From Salinicoccus luteus DSM 17002 (lineage in GTDB: Bacteria > Bacillota > Bacilli > Staphylococcales > Salinicoccaceae): a stretch of 64,000 nucleotides of DNA. The stretch is taken from contig NZ_JONV01000007.1 of NCBI RefSeq assembly GCF_000712035.1, forward strand, positions 248,001-312,000, read 5' to 3'. Below, piece after piece: positions 34,647-44,349 of the stretch. The translations under genes and the position numbers were made by a program. The notes beneath the pieces are model-generated. The model searched no databases and was not told the origin of the DNA. It saw only the letters and a program-made list of their open reading frames with translations. Each line of letters begins with the position of its first letter. The stretch's first letter is position 1.

Positions 34647-35918
34647 TTATTTTTCAACCAGCGCTTTCGCCGATTCGAACAGTATGTTGACGGCATGCGG
34701 CATGCTGTCTTCGTTGATGTCGAACTTCTCGTTGTGGTGCCCGGCTGCAAGCTCGGTGCCGAAGATGCAGTAGGTGCCCTGGCCCCCATGCTTCTGCACG
34801 GCGTTGATGAAGAATGTCGCATCCTCCGACCCGGCACTGGCATCACTCCTGAGGTCGCTTGTGAGCCCCTCCTGTTCTGCGATATCCTTGAGCACCCCGG
34901 CCACTTCGAGGGAGCAGTCGGCGCTCTCGCCTTCCCCGACGAGTTCGATGTGATGGGTCACGCCGTACATCTTTGCCGCCCCTTCGATGATTGCTTCGGC
35001 CTGGCTTTTGACGTAGTCGTTGATGTCGGATGTCTCACCGCGCGTCTCGATTTTGAGCGCAGCATGGTCCGCGATGATGTTGCGGCCGCTACCGGCATGC
35101 AGTTCACCGACGTTGATGCGCGTCGCCCCGCCGGAATGCCTCGGAATGGCGTTCAGGTTGAGTACGGCATTTGCTGCAGCGAGCATCGCATTCTTCCCTT
35201 CCTCGGGGTTGCCGCCGGCATGCGACGAGCGTCCCTTGAGGGTGACATCCATCTTCGATGTTGCGAGGAAGCCGTTGTTGGCGGCGACGAAGTGGTCGTG
35301 CGGCACACCGGTGCCGATGTGGGAGGTGATGAAGTAGTCGACGTCACTGACGACCCCCGCCTCCACCATGGAGCGCGCCCCGCGCGTCCCCTCTTCGGCC
35401 GGCTGGAAGATGAGCTTTATCTTCCCTTTGAGCTGGTCTTTGTTTTCCATGAGCTTCGTGGCCAGGCCGAGCCCGATGGTCGTATGCACATCATGCCCGC
35501 AGGCGTGCATATTGTCGTTCGTCGACCTGAAGTCTTCCTTGACCGGCACATGGTCGTCGCCTGTCGCCTCGACGATCGGCAGGGCATCCATGTCCACCCG
35601 GTAGGCGATGGTCGGTCCCGGTTTGCCTGTATCGAGTGTTGCGACGATGCCGGTATAGCCTTCCGAGACGAGGCCGAGATATTTCTCGACGGCCCCGTTC
35701 TCCTTCGCCCATTCGAGGTGCTGCTTCGTCTCTGCGTCCGACGGCTTGCCCATGCAGTAGTCGGGATCCATGACGGCCCTCCCGATTTCGAGGTCGTAGC
35801 CGAGGTCCTCAAGTATGTCCGCCACGATCGTGGAGGTGCGCATCTCCAGGAATCCGAGTTCCGGATACTGGTGGAAGTCACGCCGCCATTCAATCAGTTG
35901 CTTTCCGAGCTTTGTCAT
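34647..35918 (-). CDS. M20-family amidohydrolase (AbgA-like)
   Basis: A 423-residue metallo-amidohydrolase of the M20D group: RRDFHQYPELGF near residue 12, the metal-binding ACGHDVHTT (about residue 139), PAEEGTRGA (about residue 173) and a C-terminal GHHNEKFDI. The insertion between residues 50 and 85 resembles AbgA (p-aminobenzoyl-glutamate hydrolase subunit A), but partner AbgB and transporter AbgT are not here. It probably hydrolyses an N-acyl or aryl-amide amino acid. Single-gene unit with a strong terminator. Confidence 0.88.
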   Translation of the reverse strand: MTKLGKQLIEWRRDFHQYPELGFLEMRTSTIVADILEDLGYDLEIGRAVMDPDYCMGKPSDAETKQHLEWAKENGAVEKYLGLVSEGYTGIVATLDTGKPGPTIAYRVDMDALPIVEATGDDHVPVKEDFRSTNDNMHACGHDVHTTIGLGLATKLMENKDQLKGKIKLIFQPAEEGTRGARSMVEAGVVSDVDYFITSHIGTGVPHDHFVAANNGFLATSKMDVTLKGRSSHAGGNPEEGKNAMLAAANAVLNLNAIPRHSGGATRINVGELHAGSGRNIIADHAALKIETRGETSDINDYVKSQAEAIIEGAAKMYGVTHHIELVGEGESADCSLEVAGVLKDIAEQEGLTSDLRSDASAGSEDATFFINAVQKHGGQGTYCIFGTELAAGHHNEKFDINEDSMPHAVNILFESAKALVEK

Positions 35919-36073
35919 TGTATTCTCCCCTTTGGCACTTTTTTTACCCTCTATAATTCTAATCTATATGTATTTTGAAATATTTCCAAATAAAATCGTA
36001 TTGAACAGAATAAAAGATGGAATCAAGCTTGAATAATATGGAGTTATTGTATAGAATATGAATGTAGCAATCA

Positions 36074-36146
36074 GGGGCCATAGCTCAGCTGGGAGAGCGT
36101 TGCACTGGCAGTGCAAAGGTCAGGGGTTCGAGCCCCCTTGGTTCCA
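36074..36146 (+). tRNA. tRNA-Ala (anticodon GGC)
   Basis: 73-nt cloverleaf. Acceptor GGGGCCA/TGGTTCC (two G-U pairs), D arm GCTCAGCTGGGAGAGC, anticodon arm TTGCA-CTGGCAG-TGCAA with anticodon GGC, T arm with GGTTCGAGCC and discriminator A. CCA is not encoded. Followed by its own terminator. No repeat of its 3' end indicating an integrated element is seen nearby. Confidence 0.95.
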
Positions 36147-36152
36147 TTAAGC

Positions 36153-36187
36153 GACCCTCACCTTCATATGAAGGTGAGGGTCTTTTT
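36153..36187 (+). terminator. Terminator of tRNA-Ala
   Basis: GACCCTCACCTT-CATATG-AAGGTGAGGGTC followed by TTTTT. Confidence 0.9.
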
Positions 36188-36192
36188 GTGTC

Positions 36193-36576
36193 CTATTCCC
36201 CTTTTTCCATTACGGCAAAATAGTTCTCTTCATTATCTGCAAAGTTGAATGTCCGCTCGGATGAGAATGTTTCAATCTCCCCGACTTTCACCCCTCTTCC
36301 CGAGAGTTCTTCGTGCAGTTTGTCGAGGTCATCCGTAAAAAGCATCAGAGAAGGCGTACCGAAGTTCAGCTCCGGCGACAGCTTCTCGATGAGTTTCCTG
36401 TCATGGAGGATGATGCTCGTCTCCGCTTTTTGTGTCGGCTTTATCTCGATCCACTTCATATCGGCCCCTTCCTCGGATTCCGAAGCGACGATGAAACCGA
36501 ATTTCTCCGTCCAGAATTTACGCGTCGCCTCCTGATCATTCACATAGAGCATGACTTCCCCGATTCTCGTAAACAT
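36193..36576 (-). CDS. VOC-family (glyoxalase/bleomycin-resistance-like) protein
   Basis: A 127-residue protein of one VOC unit with two beta-alpha-beta-beta-beta repeats: GEVMLYVNDQEATRKFWTEK at the start and TPSLMLFTDDLDKLHEELSG in the second repeat. Members bind a metal and act as glyoxalases, dioxygenases or antibiotic-binding proteins; the type cannot be named from sequence. ATG 36576 is chosen for GGGGAG upstream. Upstream in-frame codons (to 36654) lack a site. Confidence 0.85.
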   Translation of the reverse strand: MFTRIGEVMLYVNDQEATRKFWTEKFGFIVASESEEGADMKWIEIKPTQKAETSIILHDRKLIEKLSPELNFGTPSLMLFTDDLDKLHEELSGRGVKVGEIETFSSERTFNFADNEENYFAVMEKGE

Positions 36577-36762
36577 CTGCCTCTCCCCTTTGATAGTGAT
36601 TTGTTGTGCCCCTACTGCTCTGCCATCGCTTCCCATCACTCCTATATTACCCATGATTCCCCCTCATGACTCCACCACCCGGATGAAATTATCAGGCAAG
36701 TTAGAAATTTCATCCGATATGCTATATAATTCTAACCATCCTAAAATCGGAGCTGATCGCCA

Positions 36763-38196
36763 TTGGGCTGGTATATATTCTATTTTGTCCTCTATTTCAT
36801 ATTCATGCTGGGTATCGCGGCATTCTATTTCAGAAGAATCACAACGTATGAAGATTATCTGATCAGCAGCTGGAACACCGGCTTCTGGAAGATCACCGGC
36901 ACCATCATCAGTACATTCTGCGGGGCAGCGGTCTTCATCGGCTGGGTCGGACTCGGCTTCACGGTCGGACTCTCGGGCTACTGGAAGTTCGCTTTCGTCG
37001 CCATCGTCTTCTCGCTGATCCTGATCCTCGGGTTCGCAAAGCCGCTCAGGTGCCAGCGCCTGATTACGATGGCGGACCTGTTCACGGTCCGCTTCGGGGG
37101 CAAGGCGGGCATCGTCCCTTCCATACTGTCCGCCTTCATCTATTCCGTGCCGACGACGGCACTCCAGATGGTCGGCATGTCGACGGTATTCAACATTACG
37201 ATGGGCGTCAGCCTGCCGATGGGCATATTCATTTCATTTGTGGTCATACTTATATTCACCGTCATCGGCGGACTGCCGGCGACGATTCTGACGGATGCGA
37301 TCCAGTCCATCCTCATCATCATCGGGGTCGTTGTCCTCACCATCGTCACCGTGGCACACGTCGGCGGATTCGGCGCACTGTTTGAAGCGAGCGCACCTGA
37401 ATACTTGAGCATCGCAGGTCCTGAAGGCTACGGGGAGATTCTGCTCTATGCCCTGTCGGTCGGCCCCTTCTATATGGTATGGCAGTCGACATGGCAGCGC
37501 ATATTCGCAGCAAAGGATGAGACTGTCGCGGTCGGTGCCAACACGCTCGGCTTCATCATCGCCGGACTGATTTCCTTCCTGCCATTCCTGATCGGACTCG
37601 CCGCCCGCCAGTTTGTGCCTTTGGATATGCATCCCGATCTCGTATTCTCATACGTCACGGACTTCCTGCTGGCAAGCCCGATCGGCGGACTCGTCTTCCT
37701 TGGGCTGCTTGCTGCACTCATGACCGGGGCCACATCGTTCATACTGCAGGGATCGAGCAACCTGACGGTCGACTTCTACAGGAACTTCATCAACAGGAAT
37801 GCCGGCGGCAAGCGCATGCTGTTCTTCTCGCGCGTGTCCGTCCTGATCATCACGAGCCTTGCGTGCCTGTTCGCCTATACGGTCGAGGATATCGCAACGA
37901 CATACCAGTGGGCACTGCGCCTGACGGCGACCGTCATCGTATTCCCGTTCCTTGCCGTTATGTTCTGGAAACGGGTCACGAAGATGGGCGTATTCGTCAG
38001 CATGCTCGGTACCGCCCTGCTTGTCCTCGCCTATCCGTTCCTGCCGATCGGCATGGACCATGCGCTGTTTGGCTTCCTGGTTTCGATCGTACTGCTCGTC
38101 GGCGTCAGCCTCATGACGAAGCATGCACCGTCGGAAACGGTACAGGCCGCCTATTTCGAAAAACTGCACAACCCTACATTGGAGGATAGACGATGA
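36763..38196 (+). CDS. Sodium:solute symporter (SSS family)
   Basis: A 477-residue membrane protein with about 13 helices. STFCGAAVFIGWVGLGFTVG near residue 46 and GLLAALMTGATSFILQGSSN near residue 320 are SSS-family landmarks (the latter the Na+-site helix). Starts at TTG 36763 with GGAG about ten nt upstream; no better start is present. It overlaps the next gene by ATGA, so it is translationally coupled to the YtcJ-like amidohydrolase and probably imports that enzyme's substrate or a related compound. Confidence 0.88.
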   Translation: MGWYIFYFVLYFIFMLGIAAFYFRRITTYEDYLISSWNTGFWKITGTIISTFCGAAVFIGWVGLGFTVGLSGYWKFAFVAIVFSLILILGFAKPLRCQRLITMADLFTVRFGGKAGIVPSILSAFIYSVPTTALQMVGMSTVFNITMGVSLPMGIFISFVVILIFTVIGGLPATILTDAIQSILIIIGVVVLTIVTVAHVGGFGALFEASAPEYLSIAGPEGYGEILLYALSVGPFYMVWQSTWQRIFAAKDETVAVGANTLGFIIAGLISFLPFLIGLAARQFVPLDMHPDLVFSYVTDFLLASPIGGLVFLGLLAALMTGATSFILQGSSNLTVDFYRNFINRNAGGKRMLFFSRVSVLIITSLACLFAYTVEDIATTYQWALRLTATVIVFPFLAVMFWKRVTKMGVFVSMLGTALLVLAYPFLPIGMDHALFGFLVSIVLLVGVSLMTKHAPSETVQAAYFEKLHNPTLEDRR

Positions 38197-39797
38197 CTAC
38201 ACTATTGATTAAAAATGCAAACATCATCGATATGGTGTTCGACACCCCCTACTTCGGGGATATTCTGATTGAAGACGGAAAGATCGTGCACATTGATGAG
38301 GAAATCGCCGCAGGTGAAGAAGATGTGCTGGATGCGGAAGGCCGCTTCGTCCTGCCCGGCTTCATCGATACGCACAGCCATCTGCTGCTCTACGGACTGT
38401 ACAAGTCGCTTGTCGACCTGACGCCCGAGGTGGTGAAGAATGTCGCAGACATACAGAACGCACTCAAAGCCCGTGCGGCAGATACGCCGGCCGGTGAATG
38501 GATCGTCGGACATGGCTACAGCGAAATCGAACTCGAGGAGGACCGCCATATTACGATTAAAGAACTCGATGCCGTATCCACGGACCATCCGATCTACATC
38601 CGGCACAGTTCCGCCCATATGGGCGTCGCGAACTCCAGAGCCCTCGAAATCGCCGGCATCACAGCGGATACACCAGATCCTGACGGCGGCTATTTCGCCC
38701 GGACGGATGGCAAGCTGAACGGTCTCCTGTTCGAGCTGCCTGCAGTGGAGGTGCTTCTCCCCCACCTGCCGAAACCCACCAAGGAAGAGATGATCCATGC
38801 ACTCGAATCGGCCGAGTCGGACTATATCGAACGGGGCATCACAACCGCCACCGAAGCATGCGTCGGCCTCGCCCATGGTGCGGACGACTATGGTGCCTTC
38901 ACCGCCTACATCCAGCAGGACAACGACCTCAAACTCCGGCTGATGATCGACTATCACTTACTGATGGAATCAGAAGCACTCAAGGGCCTTTCATTTTCGG
39001 AATTGAAGGAAAGGATAGAAACCCTGTCCGACGGACAGTGCACGCTCGACAGTGCGAAGTTCTTCCAGGACGGCTCCATCCAGATCAACACTGCGGCGCT
39101 GACCCGCGACTACCATAATGTGGCGGACAAAAGCCACATCATCATTCCACAGGAGAAGCTCGAAGCACTGTATCTGGATTTTGCCAGGCGGGGTTATCCG
39201 CTCACGACACACGGCAATGGGGATGCAGCGATCAAATCCATCATCGAAGCCTACAGTAAGGTGGAAGCTTTGCCGGATTACGGTGAAGTCAAGCGCATAG
39301 AACACATCCAGACGGGGGAATATGCGGATATAGAGGCGATGAAGACGCATCACATCGACGGGTCTTTCTTCACCAATCATATCTACTACTTCGGGGACAA
39401 GCACTACGAGAAGTTCCTTGGGCCGGAGCGCGCCGAAAAAATGAATCCGGCACGGTGGGCCGAAGACCTCGGTGTGCTCTATACACTCCATTCCGACTGC
39501 CCGGTGACGCCGATTTCACCGCTCGAGACCATCCGCATCGCATGCGACCGTGAGACGAAGAGCGGCAGGGTGCTTGGGGAGGACATGAAGCTGACGCGTT
39601 TCGAGGCATTGAAGGCGATGACGGTGAATGGCGCGAAGCTCAACCGTACGGAGGACCAAAACGGCACCGTCGATATCGGCAAGGATGCCGACCTCATCAT
39701 ACTCGATGAAAATCCGCTGGATGAGGATATCGTTCTGAGTGATGCACTTATCCATTACACGTTCATCGATGGTCGGATGGTCTACAGAAAATCATAG
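38193..39797 (+). CDS. YtcJ-like amidohydrolase (Amidohydrolase_3 family)
   Basis: A 534-residue metal-dependent hydrolase: N-terminal composite domain, LPGFIDTHSHLLLYG with the first metal-binding His pair near residue 60, YIRHSSAHMGVANSRALE near residue 135, HGNGDAAI near residue 341 and HSDCPVTPISP near residue 430. This is the YtcJ/LAF-type architecture; substrates include N-acyl and amide compounds. GGAGG precedes the ATG. Sits between two transporter genes in one operon. Confidence 0.9.
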   Translation: MTTLLIKNANIIDMVFDTPYFGDILIEDGKIVHIDEEIAAGEEDVLDAEGRFVLPGFIDTHSHLLLYGLYKSLVDLTPEVVKNVADIQNALKARAADTPAGEWIVGHGYSEIELEEDRHITIKELDAVSTDHPIYIRHSSAHMGVANSRALEIAGITADTPDPDGGYFARTDGKLNGLLFELPAVEVLLPHLPKPTKEEMIHALESAESDYIERGITTATEACVGLAHGADDYGAFTAYIQQDNDLKLRLMIDYHLLMESEALKGLSFSELKERIETLSDGQCTLDSAKFFQDGSIQINTAALTRDYHNVADKSHIIIPQEKLEALYLDFARRGYPLTTHGNGDAAIKSIIEAYSKVEALPDYGEVKRIEHIQTGEYADIEAMKTHHIDGSFFTNHIYYFGDKHYEKFLGPERAEKMNPARWAEDLGVLYTLHSDCPVTPISPLETIRIACDRETKSGRVLGEDMKLTRFEALKAMTVNGAKLNRTEDQNGTVDIGKDADLIILDENPLDEDIVLSDALIHYTFIDGRMVYRKS

Positions 39798-39835
39798 AAT
39801 GTGCGATAGGGAAATAGAACAAGGGGGATTTATAC

Positions 39836-41047
39836 ATGGACACATTGATTTCGCCCGATGAGACGTGGCTCCTGTGGGCATTCCTCGTCGGCTGGGCGGC
39901 AGTATCGATCTATCTGGAACAGCGCTTCGAATGGGCATCGAAACTTTCAGGGGCCATCGTCGCCCTGCTCGGAGCGATGATCCTGGCGAACACCGGGGTC
40001 ATCCCCATCGAGTCGCCGGTCTATGATGCGGTATGGAGCTATGTCGTACCACTCTCCATCCCGCTGCTCCTGTTCCAGTCGAACATACTTAAGATATGGC
40101 ATGAAAGCGGCCGGCTGCTGATCATCTTCCTGATCAGCGCCACCGGCACCGTCGCCGGTGTCATCGTTTCATTCACTTTGCTTAAGGATCTGATTCCGGG
40201 GCTTCCACATATCGCAGCGATGATCTCAGGTTCTTATACGGGTGGGAGCGTGAACTTCGCCGCCCTGGCTTCGCGCTTTGATGTACCCGGTGAGACGGTA
40301 TCCTCTGCAGTCGTTGCGGACAACCTGCTGATGGCCGTCTACTTCCTCGTGCTCATTGCCCTGCCGGCTTTCGGGTTCTTCAGGAACAGGTTCGGGACAC
40401 CGCACATCGATGAAGTCGAATCCAGGGACGAAGTGGATAAGACGGCGGCTGCCTCCTACTGGAAGCGCAAGGAGATTTCACTGAATGATATCGCACTCGC
40501 CGTCGGCACGTCTTTCGTCATCGTCGCGGTATCCTTCAAGCTCGCCGAAATCTTCAGCAATCTGATTCCGAAGGATGCGAACATCTTCCTGACGATCCTC
40601 CGGGCGATTGTCGGTGACAACTATCTGATGCTGACGACATTGACACTCTTGCTCGTTACATTGGTACCGAGGTATTTCGGACGGATCAACGGCGCACAGG
40701 AGATCGGCACTTTCCTGATCTACATCTTCTTCGTCGTCATCGGAGTGCCCGCTTCAATCCCATTGATCATACAGAACGCGCCACTCATCCTGTTGTTTGC
40801 GGCCATCATCGTATTCATCAACATGGCAGTGTCGTTCTCGCTCGGGAAACTGTTCAAATTCGACCTTGAAGAAATCATCCTCTCCAGCAACGCCAACATC
40901 GGCGGACCGACGACGGCCGCCGCCATGGCCATCTCCCGGGGATGGACGAAGCTCGTCGGTCCGATTCTGATCGTCGGGACACTCGGGTATATCCTTGGCA
41001 ACTATATCGGAACCGCCCTCGGATTCTGGTTCAGCAGCATGATATAG
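39836..41047 (+). CDS. DUF819-family membrane protein (YjcL-like)
   Basis: A 403-residue protein with about 11-12 membrane helices. The conserved features of DUF819 are visible: SYVVPLSIPLLLFQSNILKI near residue 73, MISGSYTGGSVNFAALASRF near residue 131 and SSNANIGGPTTAAAMA near residue 350. The repeated sequence pattern suggests a carrier with inverted repeats. Function of the family is unknown. Third gene of the symporter/amidohydrolase operon, 38 nt after the previous stop with AAGGGGG before the ATG. Confidence 0.88.
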   Translation: MDTLISPDETWLLWAFLVGWAAVSIYLEQRFEWASKLSGAIVALLGAMILANTGVIPIESPVYDAVWSYVVPLSIPLLLFQSNILKIWHESGRLLIIFLISATGTVAGVIVSFTLLKDLIPGLPHIAAMISGSYTGGSVNFAALASRFDVPGETVSSAVVADNLLMAVYFLVLIALPAFGFFRNRFGTPHIDEVESRDEVDKTAAASYWKRKEISLNDIALAVGTSFVIVAVSFKLAEIFSNLIPKDANIFLTILRAIVGDNYLMLTTLTLLLVTLVPRYFGRINGAQEIGTFLIYIFFVVIGVPASIPLIIQNAPLILLFAAIIVFINMAVSFSLGKLFKFDLEEIILSSNANIGGPTTAAAMAISRGWTKLVGPILIVGTLGYILGNYIGTALGFWFSSMI

Positions 41048-41098
41048 AGTGATGGGCTCTTTAATTGGGACTCATTGAAAATCCGCATGATAAAGCAG

Positions 41099-41140
41099 AA
41101 GGAAGGTGGGAAATCATCGATTTCCCACCTTCCTTCTTAT
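41099..41140. terminator. Bidirectional terminator between DUF819 and MetE-like genes
   Basis: GGAAGGTGGGAAAT / ATTTCCCACCTTCC, a 14-bp stem that overlaps the stop of the minus-strand gene. Confidence 0.8.
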
Positions 41141-42273
41141 TTGCCCCAGACTTCCTCTGCGACTTCATGCACGAGGCGCAGCTTGTTCCACTGCTCTTCT
41201 TCTGTCAGGATGTTGCCCTCCTCCGTAGAGGCGAATCCGCATTGCGGGCTGACGCACAGCCGTTCGAGGGGCACATACTTGGACGCCTCTTCTATGCGTG
41301 CCTTGATCTCTTTCTTGTCTTCAAGTTCTGCGACCTTGGAGGAGAAGAGTCCCAGGACCACGAGCTTGTCTTCACCGACATTGACCAGCGACTCGAACCC
41401 GCCGGCGCGCTCGGTATCGAATTCCAGATAGTAGGCATCAACCTTCTCTTCACCGAAAAGGATTTCAGCCACTGTATCATAGGCACCGGAGGAGGCCCAT
41501 GTGGAATGATAGTTTCCACGGCATACGTGTGTTGTGATGGCGAGGTCCCGGGGGTGTCCTTCGATTGCTTTATTGTTCACGTTGACGAATGCTTTCGCAT
41601 AGCTTTCGACCGAGGCATCATCGTTTAACGTCTTCCAGAAGTTTTCATCCACGAGTATGCCCCATGTACAGTCGTCAATCTGGACACTGCGGCAACCGGA
41701 TGCATACAGGTCTTTGATGACTGTCCGATATGCTGCCGCGATGTCTTCAATCAATTCATCCGTATCCGGATAGAACTGCTGCGTCGCCTCGATGTTTTCA
41801 GGGCGCTGAAGTTCAAGCAGGAACTGTGCAGGTGCCGGGAGCGTCTGTCTCGCAATTACCTCCTCATCCGCAAACTGCTGGATGAACTTGAAATGCTCGA
41901 CGAATGGATGACCTTCGCCACTGATCTTTCCAGTGAGCCTTGCTGATTCGGGGCGTGTCTCTTCACCATTGAACTGATAGCCACGGTCGATGTCCACCTT
42001 CTCCACGCCATTCAGGCCCCACATGAAGTCTAGATGCCACCAGGAGCGGCGGAACTCACCGTCCGTAATCGCTTTGAGGCCTATTCCCTTCTGCTTTTCC
42101 ACGAGGTCGCGGATCGCTTCGTCTTCAATCAGCGTCAACTCTTCACGTGTAAGCCTGTCCTCCTGATATGCCTTCCGTGCCACCTTCAATGTCGCCGGCC
42201 TCAGAAAACTGCCTACATTATCAAACCTGAAAGGTGTTTCTTTACGTGTACCCACTTTATTGATTACCGCCAT
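41137..42273 (-). CDS. Cobalamin-independent methionine synthase-like protein (YxjG/YxjH type)
   Basis: A 378-residue protein equivalent to the C-terminal catalytic half of MetE. The zinc/homocysteine site pattern is visible: HVCRGN (His and Cys), YLEFDTERAG (Glu) and SPQCGFAS (second Cys). Family members of this length (B. subtilis YxjG/YxjH) are thought to make methionine from homocysteine with a methyl donor other than the polyglutamate folate. ATG 42273 follows GGGAGTGG; upstream in-frame codons to 42312 are less likely. No S-box or T-box is seen in the short leader. Confidence 0.87.
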   Translation of the reverse strand: MAVINKVGTRKETPFRFDNVGSFLRPATLKVARKAYQEDRLTREELTLIEDEAIRDLVEKQKGIGLKAITDGEFRRSWWHLDFMWGLNGVEKVDIDRGYQFNGEETRPESARLTGKISGEGHPFVEHFKFIQQFADEEVIARQTLPAPAQFLLELQRPENIEATQQFYPDTDELIEDIAAAYRTVIKDLYASGCRSVQIDDCTWGILVDENFWKTLNDDASVESYAKAFVNVNNKAIEGHPRDLAITTHVCRGNYHSTWASSGAYDTVAEILFGEEKVDAYYLEFDTERAGGFESLVNVGEDKLVVLGLFSSKVAELEDKKEIKARIEEASKYVPLERLCVSPQCGFASTEEGNILTEEEQWNKLRLVHEVAEEVWGK

Positions 42274-42360
42274 TCTCAACCACTCCCTGATATGTTTATT
42301 TGATAGCTTCATGTTAGCATGATGGGGGTGATATAAGATAACTGATAATTTTCATGGTCA

Positions 42361-42381
42361 GATATAGCTTTCTGCTATATC
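42361..42381. promoter_or_regulatory. Inverted repeat upstream of the MetE-like gene
   Basis: GATATAGC-TTTCT-GCTATATC, a perfect 8-bp inverted repeat, about 90 nt before the start codon with no T-tract after it. It could be an operator or leader hairpin. Confidence 0.3.
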
Positions 42382-42402
42382 ACTCTGTAATTTTTGCCCT
42401 AT

Positions 42403-42443
42403 AAAAAATGCGTTGGATGACTTCATCAGTCATCCAACGCATT
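42403..42443 (-). terminator. Terminator of rocA
   Basis: AATGCGTTGGATGAC / GTCATCCAACGCATT, a perfect 15-bp stem, followed on the minus strand by TTTTTTAT. Confidence 0.92.
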
Positions 42444-42467
42444 AAAATTCTATTCCATATCAATGTT

Positions 42468-44012
42468 CTAGAACATCTCTGATACGACTTTCTGCTCGAG
42501 GAAATTCAGAAGATAGTCCGGACTGCCGGTCTTCTGGTCGGAGCCAGACATCTTGAAGCCGCCGAATGGATGATAGCCGACTACGGCCGCTGTACATCCG
42601 CGGTTCAGGTACAGGTTGCCGACATTGAACTTGCGGCATGCGAGGTGCCAGTGTTCACGTGTGTTCGTAATGACGGCCCCCGTCAGTCCGTACTCGGTAT
42701 TGTTGGCGATCTTCAGCATCTCATCGAAGTCTTCCGCTTTAGCAAATGCCACGACCGGTCCGAATATCTCTTCCTGCATGATACGTGCTTTCGGGTCCAC
42801 ATCTGCGAATATCGTCGGATGGATGAAGTAGCCTTTGGAGTCGTCGGTTTCTCCTCCAATTTTCAGTTCGCCCTCTTCCTTGCCGATTTCAATATAATTC
42901 TTGATCATGTCGAACTGCTTCTGGCTGATCACCGGTCCCATGTAGGTTTCGTCTACAGGGTCGCCGACCGTCAGTTCCTCCGTCAGTTCAATGGATTTCT
43001 GCAGCACTTCGTCATAGACATCCTTATGGATGACCGCACGGGAGCCGGCGGAACATTTCTGTCCTGAGAATCCAAAGGCGGAACTGACGATTGCGTCGGC
43101 TGCAAGGTCGAGGTCCGCATCCTTGTCGACGATGATTGTATCCTTGCCGCCCATCTCAGTGATGACGCGCTTCAGAAAATCCTGTCCTTCCTGAACTTCT
43201 GCTGCCCGCTTGTTGATGCGCAGTCCGGTCGCTTTTGAACCTGTAAACGTGATGAAGTGCGTCTTATGGTGGTCGACCATGTAGTCCCCAATGACACTTG
43301 CGTCACCCGTAACGAAGTTGACGACACCTTTCGGCACGCCCGCTTCCTCAAGCACCTCCATCAGCTTATAGGCGATCAGTGGTGTATCTTCCGCCGGCTT
43401 GAGCAGCACAGTGTTTCCTGCGATGATTGGCGCCACAGTTGTGCCCGTCATGATGGCAAACGGGAAGTTCCATGGTGTAATCGTGACACCCGGCCCCATC
43501 GGCTGGTAGAAGTATTTGTTGTGTTCGCCTTCGCGGTCGAGTGTCGGTTTGCCGTCTGCCAGTTCCATCATGGATCTGGCATAGTATTCGATGAAGTCGA
43601 TGCCTTCATTCGTATCCCCATCGGCCTCATTCCATGGTTTACCTGCTTCATATACCATCAGCGCCGAGAACTCATGCTTGCGGCGTCTGATGATTGCCGC
43701 CACTCTGATGAGCAGTTCTGCACGGTCTTTAGGATCCCATTCACTCCATGATTCGAACGCTTCTTCCGCAGCCGCCATCGCCTGATCGATATGCTCGGTC
43801 GTCGCTTTTGAAACATGTCCGACAACCTCTTCCTTATTCGACGGATTGTACGAAGTGATCTGGTCCTCTGTTTCTATATGTTCACCGCCGATGATGAGCG
43901 GACGTTTGATGCCAAAATCATTTTTGACCTGTGCCAGGGCATCCCTGAAGGCCTTCTTGTTCTCTTCTTGTGTAAAATCTGTAGCTGGTTCTGCGTGATA
44001 CGGTTGTACCAT
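42468..44012 (-). CDS. rocA: 1-pyrroline-5-carboxylate dehydrogenase
   Basis: A 514-residue aldehyde dehydrogenase of the L-glutamate gamma-semialdehyde type. Hallmarks: [12 protein letters not shown], the general-base Glu in [13 protein letters not shown], the nucleophile Cys in [12 protein letters not shown] and the closing [20 protein letters not shown]. It oxidises glutamate semialdehyde from proline or arginine to glutamate with NAD. ATG 44012 is chosen for AAGGAGG upstream; an in-frame ATG at 44030 lies before that site. The length and PutA-C-like sequence match Staphylococcus and Bacillus RocA. Monocistronic. Confidence 0.94.
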   Translation of the reverse strand: MVQPYHAEPATDFTQEENKKAFRDALAQVKNDFGIKRPLIIGGEHIETEDQITSYNPSNKEEVVGHVSKATTEHIDQAMAAAEEAFESWSEWDPKDRAELLIRVAAIIRRRKHEFSALMVYEAGKPWNEADGDTNEGIDFIEYYARSMMELADGKPTLDREGEHNKYFYQPMGPGVTITPWNFPFAIMTGTTVAPIIAGNTVLLKPAEDTPLIAYKLMEVLEEAGVPKGVVNFVTGDASVIGDYMVDHHKTHFITFTGSKATGLRINKRAAEVQEGQDFLKRVITEMGGKDTIIVDKDADLDLAADAIVSSAFGFSGQKCSAGSRAVIHKDVYDEVLQKSIELTEELTVGDPVDETYMGPVISQKQFDMIKNYIEIGKEEGELKIGGETDDSKGYFIHPTIFADVDPKARIMQEEIFGPVVAFAKAEDFDEMLKIANNTEYGLTGAVITNTREHWHLACRKFNVGNLYLNRGCTAAVVGYHPFGGFKMSGSDQKTGSPDYLLNFLEQKVVSEMF

Positions 44013-44063
44013 TGAAACTTCCTCCTTCATTTCACTTAATTGGATATTGTGATGAACGCACTA

Positions 44064-44090
44064 TAAAAAAGCGCTTTCATTTACAGCGCC
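44064..44090 (-). terminator. Terminator upstream of rocA
   Basis: On the minus strand GGCGCT-GTAAATGA-AAGCGC followed by TTTTTT. It overlaps the stop of the small open frame at 44081 and ends transcription from the pRiA4b-like gene region. Confidence 0.7.
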
Positions 44091-44338
44091 GGGAGTACAG
44101 TCATCGAACGTCTCCTTATAATGAATTCTATCCTATTTTTAGGACGATTTAAAGCCTGACGGTCTATCATCTTCCCCGAATGGCCCTCCCCAAAACTTAC
44201 AAATTGTATATCCATAAAGGCCACCTGCAGAATTGAACTTGGGTCGTCAAGCAGGATGGCATCAGAGGGGGTTTGATTCTCCTGCAGTCGGGAGAGGGCA
44301 CTTGCATGCCGCTGCAGCACTTCCTGACTGCAGCCCAT
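44081..44338 (-). CDS. Hypothetical protein or remnant (85 residues)
   Basis: An open frame starting at ATG 44338, 12 nt after the end of the in-frame remnant described next, and ending inside a rho-independent terminator. The product (SILQVAFMDIQFVSFGEGHS in the middle) is not recognised. No good ribosome-binding site, so it could be part of a decayed longer gene. The terminator at its stop is the main argument that the region was once coding up to here. Confidence 0.3.
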   Translation of the reverse strand: MGCSQEVLQRHASALSRLQENQTPSDAILLDDPSSILQVAFMDIQFVSFGEGHSGKMIDRQALNRPKNRIEFIIRRRSMTVLPAL

Positions 44339-44349
44339 CTCACGTTTAT

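Noticed and set aside
34695-35978. 427-codon plus-strand frame opposite the M20 amidohydrolase
   Set aside because: The minus-strand product has complete M20 motifs and a terminator; the opposite frame is a codon-bias shadow.
42274-42407. S-box or T-box leader before the MetE-like gene
   Set aside because: The leader is short. I see no T-box sequence or SAM-riboswitch core; only one 8-bp hairpin and no antiterminator/terminator pair.
44066-44079. cre-like box AAAAAGCGCTTTCA upstream of rocA
   Set aside because: It coincides with the stem and T-tract of a rho-independent terminator on the minus strand, which explains the palindrome. Only 12 of 14 positions fit.
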